64,000 nt of DNA from NCBI GenBank assembly GCA_016742255.1, contig JACVCB010000013.1, forward strand, positions 41,341-105,340, in the 5' to 3' direction. The notes beneath the pieces were generated by a model that was given only the letters and a program-made list of their open reading frames with translations, searched no databases and was not told the origin of the DNA. This DNA comes from Leptospira sp. Its GTDB lineage: Bacteria; Spirochaetota; Leptospiria; Leptospirales; Leptospiraceae. Position 1 is the stretch's first letter. Each line of letters begins with the position of its first letter. Of the stretch, positions 16,837 to 26,531 are shown one piece after another. The position numbers were made by a program, and so were the translations under genes.

Positions 16837-17277
16837 TCATAAAACCACCTTATACTTCGATTTCATCTTCTCGATTTGTTCGTCTGGAATTTGATGGTTG
16901 TTCTTTCCTCCATGCCGATTTTCGACGGTAACAACAGACAATCGATACTCATACTTTTTCGCCAAATCTTCGTAAGGTTTCATTTCCCATTCTAAAGTGA
17001 ATGTGTGATCGACAATGACAAAGGGAACTCCATTTTCCAATGCATCCTTTGTTTTGGATTCACAATCCTTATATGCCAAATGATTTTTGGTATAATCAAA
17101 ATGGTATTCACCCTTTTCATTTTCAAAATAAGAATCAATAGAAAAGATTGGTGCCCTACTAAATTCTGCAATTTGTTTGGCAAGTGTGGATTTCCCAGAA
17201 CCTGGAATGCCACGTAAAAGTAGTAATGTTTTTTGATTGGGTGGTACGAGTGGATGAGAGTTTGGATCTGGCTCCAT
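16837..17277 (-). CDS. P-loop NTPase/kinase-like protein
   Basis: A P-loop protein of 146 residues: Walker A GIPGSGKST lies near residue 25, followed by a DSYFE segment (FSIDSYFENEKGEYHFDYT) typical of small zeta-toxin/polynucleotide-kinase-like P-loop proteins such as the N4BP2 kinase group, then a Walker B-like FVIVDHTFT. It likely phosphorylates a small molecule or nucleic acid end; the substrate is unknown. The ATG at 17277 is chosen; a TTG three codons upstream is the alternative. Confidence 0.72.
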   Translation of the reverse strand: MEPDPNSHPLVPPNQKTLLLLRGIPGSGKSTLAKQIAEFSRAPIFSIDSYFENEKGEYHFDYTKNHLAYKDCESKTKDALENGVPFVIVDHTFTLEWEMKPYEDLAKKYEYRLSVVTVENRHGGKNNHQIPDEQIEKMKSKYKVVL

Positions 17278-17400
17278 AACTTCCAAACTATCTATTTGCC
17301 ACTGGGAATTCCTAGTTCTTTTTCTTTCCCGAGAACTTAGAAAAATCTCGCAAGGAAAACTTAGTTTTGAAAGAATTGTGAGAGTTACAAGGAGTCATTT

Positions 17401-17772
17401 GTGTCATACGAGGCGTATAAACTAATTCATATTTTCGGAATGTTTCTTTTATTTTTGTCATTAGGTGGAGTAACCCTTTATTCAATCAATGGCGGAAAAA
17501 AGTCAGAAAACAAATTCAAAGCCATTGTTGCGATCTCTCACGGAGTTGGTTTACTTTTGTTGCTTGTTGCTGGTTTTGGACTCATGAAATTCCGGGATAT
17601 TTCTCACTCAGCTCTTCCAGTTTGGATCATCTTAAAGATTGTCATTTGGCTTGCGTTTGGTGGTCTACTGACTTTAGCATATAAAAATGCAAAGTATGCA
17701 AAAATCCTTTGGTTTGTATTCCCAATTATGGGACTTTTTGCTGCTTATTTAGCTTTTTACCAACCAAGCTAA
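17401..17772 (+). CDS. Four-helix membrane protein, function unknown
   Basis: A 123-residue integral membrane protein with four spans (about 7-27, 43-63, 73-93, 98-118). His residues sit in or near the spans (KLIHIFGM, AISHGVGLL, DISHSALP), a pattern seen in SirB/CopD-like haem or metal membrane proteins, but no firm family match. The GTG start at 17401 has AAGGAG upstream. A good hairpin lies 14 bases after the stop and separates it from fumC. Confidence 0.6.
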   Translation: MSYEAYKLIHIFGMFLLFLSLGGVTLYSINGGKKSENKFKAIVAISHGVGLLLLLVAGFGLMKFRDISHSALPVWIILKIVIWLAFGGLLTLAYKNAKYAKILWFVFPIMGLFAAYLAFYQPS

Positions 17773-17785
17773 TTGCCAAACATAC

Positions 17786-17816
17786 CTTTCTCAGTGGAAT
17801 TTCTACTGAGAAGGGA
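17786..17816 (+). terminator. 11-bp hairpin terminator
   Basis: CCTTTCTCAGT (17786-17796) pairs with ACTGAGAAGGG (17806-17816), with one T-G wobble and a 9-base loop, then ATTTCCTTTT. It follows the membrane-protein gene and precedes fumC by 88 bases. Confidence 0.7.
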
Positions 17817-17904
17817 TTTCCTTTTCGATTTGTATTTTTCATTTTCATCTCATCATTATCTTCTCTTATTCAAATTACAAAAACTCTAATGAAGGAATCT
17901 CTAT

Positions 17905-19293
17905 ATGGAACCAACAAATACACGTATGGAAAAAGACTCAATGGGAGAAATCGAAGTTGAGAACTCTCGTTATTGGGGAGCCCAAACAGAACGTTCCCTT
18001 CAATTCTTTCAAATTGGAAAAGACAAGTTTCCAAGAGAGATGATTCGTGCCTTGGGACTTATCAAAAAACACGCAGCCATCATCAATACTGAACTTGGAT
18101 TATTAGAGGAATCAAAATCAAAGCTAATCGTAAAAGCCGCAACAGAAGTCATTGAAGGTTTGTTAGATGATCATTTTCCCCTTTCTGTTTGGCAAACTGG
18201 CTCTGGGACACAAACCAATATGAATGCCAATGAAGTGATTGCGAATCGTGCGAATGAAATGTTTGGAAGTGCACTTGGTTCCAAATCTCCCATCCATCCA
18301 AATGATGATGTGAACAAAGGGCAAAGTTCTAATGATGTCTTTCCAACCGCGATGCATATTGCGACTGCAGAAATGATCATCCATCACCTTGTACCAAATC
18401 TAAAATTCTTAGAATCGAAACTCAAAGAAAAATCGGAAAAATTCGAGCACATCATTAAAATAGGAAGGACTCATTTACAAGATGCAACCCCTCTTACATT
18501 GGGGCAGGAATTTTCTGGGTATACACAACAATTGACATATAGTTTAGAACGGATTCATCGTGTATTACCTTCCCTATACAGAATTGCTCTCGGTGGGACT
18601 GCAGTGGGAACTGGTCTAAATACTCATCCAAACTTCCCTGCCAAAATGGCAAAAACCTTGGCAAAAGAAACAGGAATTCCTTTTGAATCAGCTCCTAATA
18701 AATTCGAATCACTTGCCGCCAATGATTCGTTAGTGGAAGTAAGCGGGATTCTAAAAACAATCGCTACTTCCCTAATGAAAATTGCAAACGACATTCGTTG
18801 GTTGTCTTCTGGACCAAGATCAGGGATAGGTGAAATTAAAATTCCCGAAAACGAACCTGGATCCTCAATCATGCCTGGGAAAGTAAATCCAACACAATCC
18901 GAAGCATTGACTATGGTTTGTGCACAAGTGATTGGGAATGATGTCGCTGTTAACATAGGAGGTGCTTCAGGAAATTTTGAACTCAATGTATTCAAACCAC
19001 TGATTGTCTTCAATGTCCTCAATTCGATTCGTCTTCTATCAGATGCAAGTCTCTCCTTCGCCAAACATTGTGTTGATGGAATTGAGGCAAATGAATCCAA
19101 AATACAAACCAATTTAGAAAATTCACTGATGTTAGTCACAGCACTGAATCCACACATTGGTTATGACAAAGCAGCAAAAATTGCAAAACTGGCTTATGCT
19201 GAAAACCTATCCTTAAAAGAAGCAGGGATCCAATTAGGATTTTTGACAGCGGAACAGTTTGATACTTGGGTGAAACCAAATGAGATGATATGA
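17905..19293 (+). CDS. fumC: Class II fumarate hydratase
   Basis: The gene encodes 462 residues, the usual FumC length. It hydrates fumarate to malate in the TCA cycle without an iron-sulfur cluster. The family signature [13 protein letters not shown] (about 317-329) is intact, as are [14 protein letters not shown] (substrate site, about 98-111), [18 protein letters not shown] with the catalytic His region (about 186-203), and [11 protein letters not shown]. Start ATG at 17905 with AAGGAAT upstream. A class I enzyme for the same reaction lies about 1.5 kb downstream on the other strand. Confidence 0.95.
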   Translation: MEPTNTRMEKDSMGEIEVENSRYWGAQTERSLQFFQIGKDKFPREMIRALGLIKKHAAIINTELGLLEESKSKLIVKAATEVIEGLLDDHFPLSVWQTGSGTQTNMNANEVIANRANEMFGSALGSKSPIHPNDDVNKGQSSNDVFPTAMHIATAEMIIHHLVPNLKFLESKLKEKSEKFEHIIKIGRTHLQDATPLTLGQEFSGYTQQLTYSLERIHRVLPSLYRIALGGTAVGTGLNTHPNFPAKMAKTLAKETGIPFESAPNKFESLAANDSLVEVSGILKTIATSLMKIANDIRWLSSGPRSGIGEIKIPENEPGSSIMPGKVNPTQSEALTMVCAQVIGNDVAVNIGGASGNFELNVFKPLIVFNVLNSIRLLSDASLSFAKHCVDGIEANESKIQTNLENSLMLVTALNPHIGYDKAAKIAKLAYAENLSLKEAGIQLGFLTAEQFDTWVKPNEMI

Positions 19294-19354
19294 AAATGCT
19301 TTCTATTCTAAAATACAAACTGCATTCAGTGGGTATGGTTTTCTGTTTGTAATC

Positions 19355-19756
19355 TCACTTCGTCTGAGTTTTCACTGCATTGCGAATTTTATCCCAATAG
19401 TTTTGACGCCAGCTTTCTTCCACATCAGGGATCAGTTCCTTCGGAACACCGCGGTGTGTGAGTATAACTTCTGTTCCGCCTTCAGAAGTTTCTTTCAATG
19501 TAAAAGTAGCCATTGAAAAAATTCCTTCGGGAAAATCGGATCTTCTCCATGCTTGCACCATTCGTTTTGAAGGAGCTAGATCGACAATGATTCCTGAAAT
19601 TTTTCCAGACATAGTGGAAAATGTTCCACCGATCTGTTTGCTTATCAAAGCCGTTTCCCCTGTAAGAGTCGTCAGCTTTTTTGAATCCGCAATATATTCG
19701 TAGATAGTTTCAGGAGAAGCTTTGAATTTTACTTTTTGTTTGATTGTTTTACACAT
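19355..19756 (-). CDS. SRPBCC/AHSA1-type domain protein
   Basis: A 133-residue single-domain START/Bet v1-fold protein: VKFKASPETIYEYIADS at the N terminus, GKISGIIVDLAPSKRMVQAWR in the middle and ILTHRGVPKELIPDVEESWRQNYWDKI at the end, the last being the AHSA1 family's long C-terminal helix. These domains bind hydrophobic ligands or stimulate chaperones; no specific ligand can be named. It is convergent with fumC. Confidence 0.85.
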   Translation of the reverse strand: MCKTIKQKVKFKASPETIYEYIADSKKLTTLTGETALISKQIGGTFSTMSGKISGIIVDLAPSKRMVQAWRRSDFPEGIFSMATFTLKETSEGGTEVILTHRGVPKELIPDVEESWRQNYWDKIRNAVKTQTK

Positions 19757-19792
19757 ATAATTAGGATAAAATATCGATCCAATGTGAATACA

Positions 19793-20740
19793 TCACTCTG
19801 CTTCGTTTACTTCTTCTGGTTCCGTTTGTTCAGTTGCTTCTTCTCTTGGACTACAATTGATAAAAGGATCCAATTCTCCTTCCGAAATTTCTTCAAGGAT
19901 GACTCTCTGTAATTCACTTACAAAGTCGACCCTTCTCATTTCACAAACATATTGATTCCCATCACTCAAATTGAGATCAAAATAAACAGCTTCTTCTGGC
20001 ATCCCAAAACTAGATTCTCCCATCCGGGATGTACCACTACACTCGAGCTCACCTATCTTACAATTGGTGACAACAAACTCCTTACCGATAATCGTTAACT
20101 CTGTTTTAAAATTGTCTTCTCTTGCCACAAAAGTATAAGGTTTTGCAAGCGTTTCTAAACTGACTTGGTAAAACCGAATATCAAACTCGTCATCACTGAG
20201 TGAACTTCGTTTCACCCAACCAATTTGATCCTCATATTTGACTTTTACATAACCTAGTTTTTTCGGTAAGGGGTTTGTATTTTCAATCACATCGAAAACA
20301 AGATTTTTGGGAAGGTTGGCGAGAATGATTGCATTCGGTGCGGGTTCTTTTAATAGTGAAATTTTTTTTATGTCCAAAGTGCGAAGGCTTTTACTCAAAT
20401 CTAAATCAAAACGACTGACCAAAATTTCTTTACCCTTCCAAAGGATTCGGTAATAAAAAACTTTTTCTGCAACTTCTACTTCAAATATTTTACCATTTCC
20501 ATCAGCAAGGACAGTCACTTGGTCAAAAGCAGATGGGCGATCAGTCCAAATAACGGATAAATCTAATTCACGCGCATACAAAATAGAGCCAGGCGAAATG
20601 AATGTCGTAAGACATGAATAATTTTTAGGACAATTTGTTGTCTCAATTTTAGATGAAAGATCGGATCCATACAAAAGAGATAGGAAAGAAAGGAAGAGCA
20701 AAACATTTTTGAATTGATTGAATGTTTGAAAACCTTTCAT
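19793..20740 (-). CDS. Secreted hypothetical protein with possible SH3-like repeats
   Basis: A 315-residue protein with an N-terminal signal sequence (hydrophobic about 13-26). Residues about 120-185 include LKEPAPNAIILANLP and LGYVKVKYEDQIGWVKRSSL, which resembles a bacterial SH3-like fold (the GWV motif). Four mid-protein Cys suggest disulfides, and the C terminus is strongly acidic (EEATEQTEPEEVNEAE). It is probably periplasmic, perhaps cell-wall associated. No confident family. Confidence 0.5.
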   Translation of the reverse strand: MKGFQTFNQFKNVLLFLSFLSLLYGSDLSSKIETTNCPKNYSCLTTFISPGSILYARELDLSVIWTDRPSAFDQVTVLADGNGKIFEVEVAEKVFYYRILWKGKEILVSRFDLDLSKSLRTLDIKKISLLKEPAPNAIILANLPKNLVFDVIENTNPLPKKLGYVKVKYEDQIGWVKRSSLSDDEFDIRFYQVSLETLAKPYTFVAREDNFKTELTIIGKEFVVTNCKIGELECSGTSRMGESSFGMPEEAVYFDLNLSDGNQYVCEMRRVDFVSELQRVILEEISEGELDPFINCSPREEATEQTEPEEVNEAE

Positions 20741-20783
20741 TTTGTACGAATCCTAAAATCGAATCAATTGTACACTTTCACAA

Positions 20784-22397
20784 TTAATTTAACATCTGGA
20801 AAAAATCATTTCCTTTATCATCAACAACGATGAAGGCAGGAAAGTTTTCCACATCAATGGACCAAACTGCTTCCATTCCTAATTCAGGAAAATCCAATAC
20901 CTCTACTTTTTTGATGTTTTCTTTTGCAAGCAATGCTGCAGGGCCACCAATCGATCCGAGATAAAACCCACCATTTTTTTTGCAGCTATCGGTCACTACC
21001 TTTGATCGATTTCCTTTCGCAAGAGTAATCATCGAAAAACCTTTTTCTTGGAAAACAGGCACGTAACTATCCATACGACCCGCAGTGGTTGGACCAAAGG
21101 AACCTGATGGCATCCCTTCTGGAGTTTTTGCTGGACCTGCATAGTACACTGGATGGTTTTTAAAATACTCTGGAAGTGGTTCACCCTTATCCAACTTTTC
21201 CTTTAGTTTTGCGTGAGCAATATCACGTGCTACTACAAGACGACCAGACAACATAACGCGCGTTTTAACTGGGTATTTTGAAAGAACTTTTAAAATTTCA
21301 GGCATTGGTTGGTTTAAATCAATATGCACTGATTCGGTACTAGAATCGACTTCATCAATGGTAGGTAAAAATTTTGCTGGGTCGTATTCTAATTTTTCTA
21401 AATAGATTCCATCTTTTGTAATTTTTGCTTTGATGTTTCGATCCGCACTACAACTTACTCCAAGTCCCACAGGACATGAAGCACCATGACGTGGCAAACG
21501 AATGACTTTAAAATCATGTGCCAAATACTTACCACCAAACTGAGCTCCAATTCCCGATTTCTGAGCAGCTGCGAGCATTTTTTCTTCTAATTCAATGTCT
21601 CTAAAGGCAGAACCAAATTTGTCTCCCTTTGTCGGTAAATGATCCAAATAACCAGCTGATGCGAGTTTTACGGTCTTTAAGTTTGCTTCAGCAGATGTGC
21701 CACCAATGACAACTGCTATATGATATGGTGGACAAGCTGCGGTACCCAAGTTCGATACTTTATCAGCAATAAATTTTTCAAGGGATGTTGGATTGAGTAA
21801 TGCTTTAGTTTCTTGGAATAGATAAGTTTTGTTAGCGGAACCACCACCTTTTGCCAAAAAGAGAAAACTATACTTATCACCTGGAGTTGAGTAAATATCA
21901 ATTTGAGCAGGTAAATTGGAACCAGAATTCACTTCTTCATACATCGTTAGTGGGACTACTTGCGAATAACGAAGGTTCCGGTTGACATAGGTATTATAAA
22001 TCCCACGAGAGAGTGCTTCCGCATCATCCCCGCCAGTGATCACATATTCCCCTTTTTTTGCCATGACAATGCCTGTTCCCGTATCTTGGCAGGAGGGAAG
22101 TTGTTTGTCTGCCGCAATCACTGCATTTTTAAGTAGTGCCATAGCCACAAAACGATCATTTGGTGTAGCTTCTGGGTCGTCTAAAATTTTGCGAACTTTT
22201 TCAAGATGTGCTGTTCTTAGATAAAAAGAAACATCTTCCATCGCTTTTTCTGCAAGGAAGGTAAGGCCTTCTGGTTCCACTTTAAGAATTTCTTTATCAC
22301 CAAAGGGGACAGTGCTTACAAAATCTTTTGTTAATAATTTGTATTCAGTGGTGTCTTCTTTTAAAGGGAAAGGATCGGCGTAAAAAAAATCTGGCAT
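20784..22397 (-). CDS. fumA: Class I (iron-sulfur) fumarate hydratase
   Basis: A 537-residue single-chain class I fumarase with alpha and beta parts fused, as in E. coli FumA/FumB. Three Cys for a [4Fe-4S] cluster are present in SCQDTGTG (about 103), GTAACPPYH (about 223) and the Cys in GASCPVGLG (about 310). The beta part has [25 protein letters not shown] (given here for its key GPTTAGRMD core) near residue 430. It converts fumarate and malate and is oxygen-sensitive, complementing the cluster-free FumC nearby. The ATG is at 22397. Confidence 0.93.
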   Translation of the reverse strand: MPDFFYADPFPLKEDTTEYKLLTKDFVSTVPFGDKEILKVEPEGLTFLAEKAMEDVSFYLRTAHLEKVRKILDDPEATPNDRFVAMALLKNAVIAADKQLPSCQDTGTGIVMAKKGEYVITGGDDAEALSRGIYNTYVNRNLRYSQVVPLTMYEEVNSGSNLPAQIDIYSTPGDKYSFLFLAKGGGSANKTYLFQETKALLNPTSLEKFIADKVSNLGTAACPPYHIAVVIGGTSAEANLKTVKLASAGYLDHLPTKGDKFGSAFRDIELEEKMLAAAQKSGIGAQFGGKYLAHDFKVIRLPRHGASCPVGLGVSCSADRNIKAKITKDGIYLEKLEYDPAKFLPTIDEVDSSTESVHIDLNQPMPEILKVLSKYPVKTRVMLSGRLVVARDIAHAKLKEKLDKGEPLPEYFKNHPVYYAGPAKTPEGMPSGSFGPTTAGRMDSYVPVFQEKGFSMITLAKGNRSKVVTDSCKKNGGFYLGSIGGPAALLAKENIKKVEVLDFPELGMEAVWSIDVENFPAFIVVDDKGNDFFQMLN

Positions 22398-22499
22398 GGA
22401 AACCTCTATTTATAACTTCTAATTTCGCGGGATTCCTCGTTTCGTAAATGAATTTTTGCGACCACTGCTAGAAACACCAAGGCGAAAGAGGAAAATACG

Positions 22500-22521
22500 A
22501 ATGGAAAAAATCGTTTCCATT
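22500..22521 (+). promoter_or_regulatory. 8-bp perfect hairpin in the leader of the next gene
   Basis: AATGGAAA (22500-22507) pairs with TTTCCATT (22514-22521), 28 bases upstream of the ATG at 22550. Palindrome or leader hairpin; role not known. Confidence 0.3.
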
Positions 22522-22549
22522 TTCCAAAATCAGTCTATAACAAGGAAAA

Positions 22550-23512
22550 ATGAAACAGAACCTAATCTATCTATTCCTTGTTTCTGTCTCTTCAATGGTT
22601 TTTGCAGAAGGAAGAGAAATGGAACCTCCCTTACTCGATGGAAAAAACAAAAAATCAGAATGGAGTTTGCTCTTAAAAAGACAAACCTACCAATACCTTC
22701 CTTACGAATACACCTCCCTCACAGATAAAAATGAATCCATTGTTCCCACTCGTTCCAGTTCGGCACTCAAAGAAAATGGAAAGGTTCTCATTCCCTTTGT
22801 ATTCAGTTATGAAAACGTTGAGAAACGATTCAAAGTGGATCTTTCTTATTTTGAAATTGAAATTGTAAATGCAAACACCTTACTCTTCCAACAATCGACC
22901 CAAGGAGGCAACCTATCACGATTTTATCTTTCTCCCATGGCAAGGTCGGAATTTGAACTGAACCTATACCAAACATTTTTACCTGCAAAGGACTGGAAAT
23001 TGTATCTGGGAGGTGGGGTTCGGAATATCAACCGTTACCTCTATGGAGATTATTTAGGAGAAGGTACGTTTAAAGAATATTTTTTTACTTACGGCCCACA
23101 AGCCTCTGTCCAAACAGTCTACCAACTCACCCAAGAACTGGCATTCCACCTAACAATGGATGTGTTTTATACACAAGGCACTCGATTTTTCAAACAACCT
23201 AATCTAATGGAAGACCGTTTCCAATATTCTTTGTCCACTGCCGGCACAGCAGGAATCTTTAGAGGTTATGAATGGGATGGATCTCTTTCCTATTCATTCC
23301 ATTCGAATATGAAATTTTTTGTGGGTTATAATTTGATCATGTCGAAGTTCTCTTACCTAAATTACAATGAAGTCCAATTCAGTCGGACAACAACAAACAT
23401 AGGTTCGCAAAACCCTTCCCTCTCTGGTGATTGGGAAATCAATTTACCTAAAAAATCAGAAAACTTTGATCGTTTGCGCGGAATGTATTTGGGAATGATG
23501 GTAAGTTTTTAA
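22550..23512 (+). CDS. Putative outer-membrane beta-barrel protein
   Basis: A 320-residue protein with a clear signal peptide (cleavage near VFA-EG). The mature part alternates aromatic and polar residues in strands separated by short turns (WKLYLGGGVRNINRYLYGDY, LAFHLTMDVFYTQG, LSYSFHSNMKFFVGYN) and ends in GMYLGMMVSF with a terminal Phe, the standard outer-membrane assembly signal. No named family. The start has AACAAGGAAAA upstream. Followed by the methyltransferase gene 60 bases on. Confidence 0.6.
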   Translation: MKQNLIYLFLVSVSSMVFAEGREMEPPLLDGKNKKSEWSLLLKRQTYQYLPYEYTSLTDKNESIVPTRSSSALKENGKVLIPFVFSYENVEKRFKVDLSYFEIEIVNANTLLFQQSTQGGNLSRFYLSPMARSEFELNLYQTFLPAKDWKLYLGGGVRNINRYLYGDYLGEGTFKEYFFTYGPQASVQTVYQLTQELAFHLTMDVFYTQGTRFFKQPNLMEDRFQYSLSTAGTAGIFRGYEWDGSLSYSFHSNMKFFVGYNLIMSKFSYLNYNEVQFSRTTTNIGSQNPSLSGDWEINLPKKSENFDRLRGMYLGMMVSF

Positions 23513-23571
23513 AGAATTATAATGTACCAAGGATTTGGTAAGAAACGAATGACAGTCTAAACAGAACCATT

Positions 23572-24167
23572 ATGGAAACAAATGTTTTTGACCAATTGGC
23601 CAATCAATATGATACCGATGATCGTATCCAATTGGCAAAACGAATTTTAGATCAATTAGGACCCTTCCTTCACAATACAAATGAAAGTTCATTGTTAGAT
23701 TTTGGATGTGGGACTGGACTATTGGGAATCCCTTTGTCTTCTCATTACAAACATGTTATGTTATGTGACGACTCCCCCTCTATGTTGGAAATGGCAAATT
23801 TCAAAATCAATTCGCATGGTATCAAAAATGCGAAAACAATGTCCCCTTCCGATTTGGCTCTGGACCAGTCTTTCCTTGTAGACAATATCCTTTTGTCTTT
23901 GGTACTCCTACATATTCCAGATACACAATCGATATTAAAATTTCTTTATGACCATTTAAACCCAATGGAAAATTATACATTGTTGATTTTTGTAAAAATG
24001 AAAAGGTATCCCATCCGAAAATTCATAATGGATTCAAACCTGAAGATTTGGAATCCATCTTAAAAACAATCGGATACCAAACAGTGAACTCAAAAGTCAT
24101 CTTAGAAGAAAAAAAAGTTTTTATGAACCAAGATGCATCTTTATTTTTACTAATCGCAGAAAAGTAA
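23572..24167 (+). pseudogene. Class I SAM methyltransferase, disrupted by a one-base frameshift
   Basis: The first frame runs from the ATG at 23572 and shows a SAM-binding motif (LLDFGCGTGLLGIPL, about 42-56), CDDSPSMLEMA and a motif IV region, but breaks down after HLNPMENY and stops at 24063. From 23967 another frame continues naturally with GKLYIVDFCKNEK and runs to a stop at 24165-24167, ending in FLLIAEK. One missing base near 23962-23966 (CCCAATGG, expected CCCAAATGG) restores HLNPNGKLYIVDF. Either a real loss of function or a sequencing error in an A run. Substrate unknown. Confidence 0.85.
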
Positions 24168-24188
24168 AACGATTGTGATTCGAAACAA

Positions 24189-24587
24189 TTATTCTTTGAA
24201 TCCAGAAAGACCTTTTGCTTCGGTATCTGCATTGTGAAGAAGGGAACGTAAGTCATCAGGGATAGGCATGGGAGCAAAAATCGGTACTGATGCACTTCCC
24301 GTATTTCCAACTGGAATTCGGTTGAACAAACTCCCAATCCAACCAAAGAGCAAACGAATGAATTGACCATAAATTTCTTTAATGTCTCCCTTCCTAATGC
24401 CAAAGAGAAACATTCGGAAATGGCTTCCAGTATGAGGGACTGGAAAATATTGTCCAATGATATGTGCCCTTTCTAGAAATCTCCAGGCAGCCAAATCATT
24501 GTTTTGCGACATACTATCCCTGTAGTTTTGGATCTCTTTTAGATAGGCAATTTTGAAATTGGTGGGCATCATTACATTTAGTTTCAT
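24189..24587 (-). CDS. DUF3703 family protein
   Basis: A cytoplasmic protein of 132 residues with the DUF3703 layout: AWRFLERAHIIGQ, then HTGSHFRMFLFGIRKGDIKEIYGQ with the conserved His pair, and NTGSASVPIFAPMPIPDDL near the C terminus. Members are found near metal-resistance genes in several bacteria but have no known activity. The ATG at 24587 has AAGGA 7 bases upstream. The reading frame begins close to the end of the upstream gene, suggesting an operon pair. Confidence 0.72.
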   Translation of the reverse strand: MKLNVMMPTNFKIAYLKEIQNYRDSMSQNNDLAAWRFLERAHIIGQYFPVPHTGSHFRMFLFGIRKGDIKEIYGQFIRLLFGWIGSLFNRIPVGNTGSASVPIFAPMPIPDDLRSLLHNADTEAKGLSGFKE

Positions 24588-24598
24588 TTTTAGTTCCT

Positions 24599-25081
24599 TC
24601 AAGAAGAGATTAATACAGGGTATTCATAACTACGAATCCAGGCTTCCGAAAAAATGGGATCTTCGTAAAAATGTTCATTTTCTTTACCAAATCTTCTTTC
24701 ATACTCTTGGATTTTATATCCGTCTTGATGGCAATGCACTGCCGCATAACATTCGCTATCGTTTGTTTTTGAAATAGTCAAATCATTTGCCTCTTCAAAC
24801 AAATCCAAGTAACCAATCCTCCATCCATACTGACTGAGTAAAAGTGGAATTACATTTCGATAGGCTTTATGAGCAGAGACAGAACTAGGATTTAGGCCAT
24901 GTAAATTGACAAACATCTTAAACTTGGTTCCTTTCGGTAAATCTCGAAACACTTGCTTTAATCCAAGTTCCCATTCTTTAACATCCAAATCTGTTACAAA
25001 ACCAGACAATCGAGTAATGATTAAATGGGAGTCTTTCTCCCACTTCGTAAAATATTCAATTTGCATAATCTTTAGACTCAT
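24599..25081 (-). CDS. Hypothetical protein, SpoIIAA/STAS-like
   Basis: A 160-residue soluble protein. The N-terminal 110 residues alternate strands and helices (HLIITRLSGFVTDLDVKEWE, KFKMFVNLHGLNPSS, RNVIPLLLSQYGWRIGYLDL) in the order of a STAS/SpoIIAA-like fold, but the match is by pattern only. The C-terminal part (CYAAVHCHQDGYKIQEYE) is charged and contains a Cys-His pair. The ATG at 25081 follows AAGTGGATGA. It immediately precedes the DUF3703 gene. Confidence 0.5.
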   Translation of the reverse strand: MSLKIMQIEYFTKWEKDSHLIITRLSGFVTDLDVKEWELGLKQVFRDLPKGTKFKMFVNLHGLNPSSVSAHKAYRNVIPLLLSQYGWRIGYLDLFEEANDLTISKTNDSECYAAVHCHQDGYKIQEYERRFGKENEHFYEDPIFSEAWIRSYEYPVLISS

Positions 25082-25244
25082 TCATCCACTTCTATTCAAG
25101 AGGCAAAACTTTTTCCCCTTATTTTAACAATCGAAATGAAATCAAAAAGATCCTAAATGAATCCATCTTATCCTATAAATGTCCGAATTATGATTACAAA
25201 ATAGAATCTATCATTAAAAATTGCTGAAATTGTTTTTCAAAGGT

Positions 25245-26531
25245 TCAATTTGGTTCGTAATCAAACCCTGTAATGTATTTTAGATTTAATAAAGCCTTTT
25301 CATATTCAACTAAGGCATCAATGTATTTTAATTTTGTTTCATTATAGGATCGAGTTGTATCCAAAAACTCTAGTAAGGTGGAACCTCCACCTTTATATGC
25401 TAACTCAACAATTTTGACTGCTTGTTGTGATTTTAATAATGAGATTTGTCTCATTTGTTCGAGTGCTTCAAATCTAATCTTAATTTCTTCTTCTGTAATC
25501 GCCATTTCCTTTGCTAAGTTTAAATACAACTCTTCTCGAAATATGGCAGCTTGTTTTCTGGCTGATTCACTTTTTGCAATTTCGCCTTGGTTTCTAGAAA
25601 ATACAGGTAATTCCAAATTTGCAGACATTCCATACATATATTGGTTTTGTTGAACGAGTGAATCAAATAGAATACTAAAGTTTGGTACTGCATTTGCTCT
25701 TTGCAGTTTCATATTTGCCAATGCAATATCTTCTGCATTCACTAATGCAAGATAATCAGGCCTTCCTTCAGTTGCTAATTTTAATAATTGGTTCGCATCA
25801 ATTTTTGGTAGTAGTTTTAACGAATCTAAATTACCAGCTAACACAATATCAATTTCACTCGGATTTAGACCAAGAAATACAATTAGTTCATTTTTTAATT
25901 TAATATATTCAACCTGTGCAGAAACTCTCGCTACCGCATATTGATCTTGAGCAACTTCAGATCTCAATAATTCTAATTTAGAAATGTCTTCTCTCTTAAA
26001 TCTGATTCTGTTGATTTCAACGATATTCACCAAGTTTTTATAATTTTCTTCCGCTAAGAGATAACGTTCCCTTGCTGCAAGTGTTGCTATGAATAAATTT
26101 CCAGTGGATATTGATATTTTTCGCAAAGTTTCCAAAAATACCAACTCATCCATCTTTAGTCTTTTGTTGGCGACATTGATCCGTTCTTCCCGTTTGTTAG
26201 CAGTTTCAATCACAAATCCTAAACTAACACCATATTGATTTCGATTTGGATCAAATTGTTTTGAAGTTGGATTAAAAGGTAAAACATCGGCTACAATATT
26301 CAAAAAAGGATTTGGCCGTAAACCAGCAGTGATTCGATCTGCTTTAGTAAAATCAATTTCAAACTTTGCAATGGCAACTTGTTTGTTATTTGCAAGTGCA
26401 TATTGAATTGCTTGGTCAAAATTAAATTCTTTTTTTAGTTTATCATTCGCATAAAGGGGAAAACAATTAACAGATACAATCAACAATTGTACAAATCGAT
26501 TTTTGATTTGATAAAATCTAATTTTTTGCAT
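25245..26531 (-). CDS. TolC-family outer-membrane efflux protein (CzcC-like)
   Basis: A 428-residue protein: signal peptide (cleavage near LYA-ND), then two TolC-type repeats with long coiled-coil helices (FDQAIQYALANNKQVAIAKF, GRPDYLALVNAEDIALANMK, GGGSTLLEFLDTTRSYNETK). It forms the outer-membrane channel for the RND pump encoded just upstream, which it overlaps by 14 bases. I prefer the ATG at 26531 over 26552 because it gives a shorter signal region; both are possible. Third gene of the efflux operon. Confidence 0.87.
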   Translation of the reverse strand: MQKIRFYQIKNRFVQLLIVSVNCFPLYANDKLKKEFNFDQAIQYALANNKQVAIAKFEIDFTKADRITAGLRPNPFLNIVADVLPFNPTSKQFDPNRNQYGVSLGFVIETANKREERINVANKRLKMDELVFLETLRKISISTGNLFIATLAARERYLLAEENYKNLVNIVEINRIRFKREDISKLELLRSEVAQDQYAVARVSAQVEYIKLKNELIVFLGLNPSEIDIVLAGNLDSLKLLPKIDANQLLKLATEGRPDYLALVNAEDIALANMKLQRANAVPNFSILFDSLVQQNQYMYGMSANLELPVFSRNQGEIAKSESARKQAAIFREELYLNLAKEMAITEEEIKIRFEALEQMRQISLLKSQQAVKIVELAYKGGGSTLLEFLDTTRSYNETKLKYIDALVEYEKALLNLKYITGFDYEPN

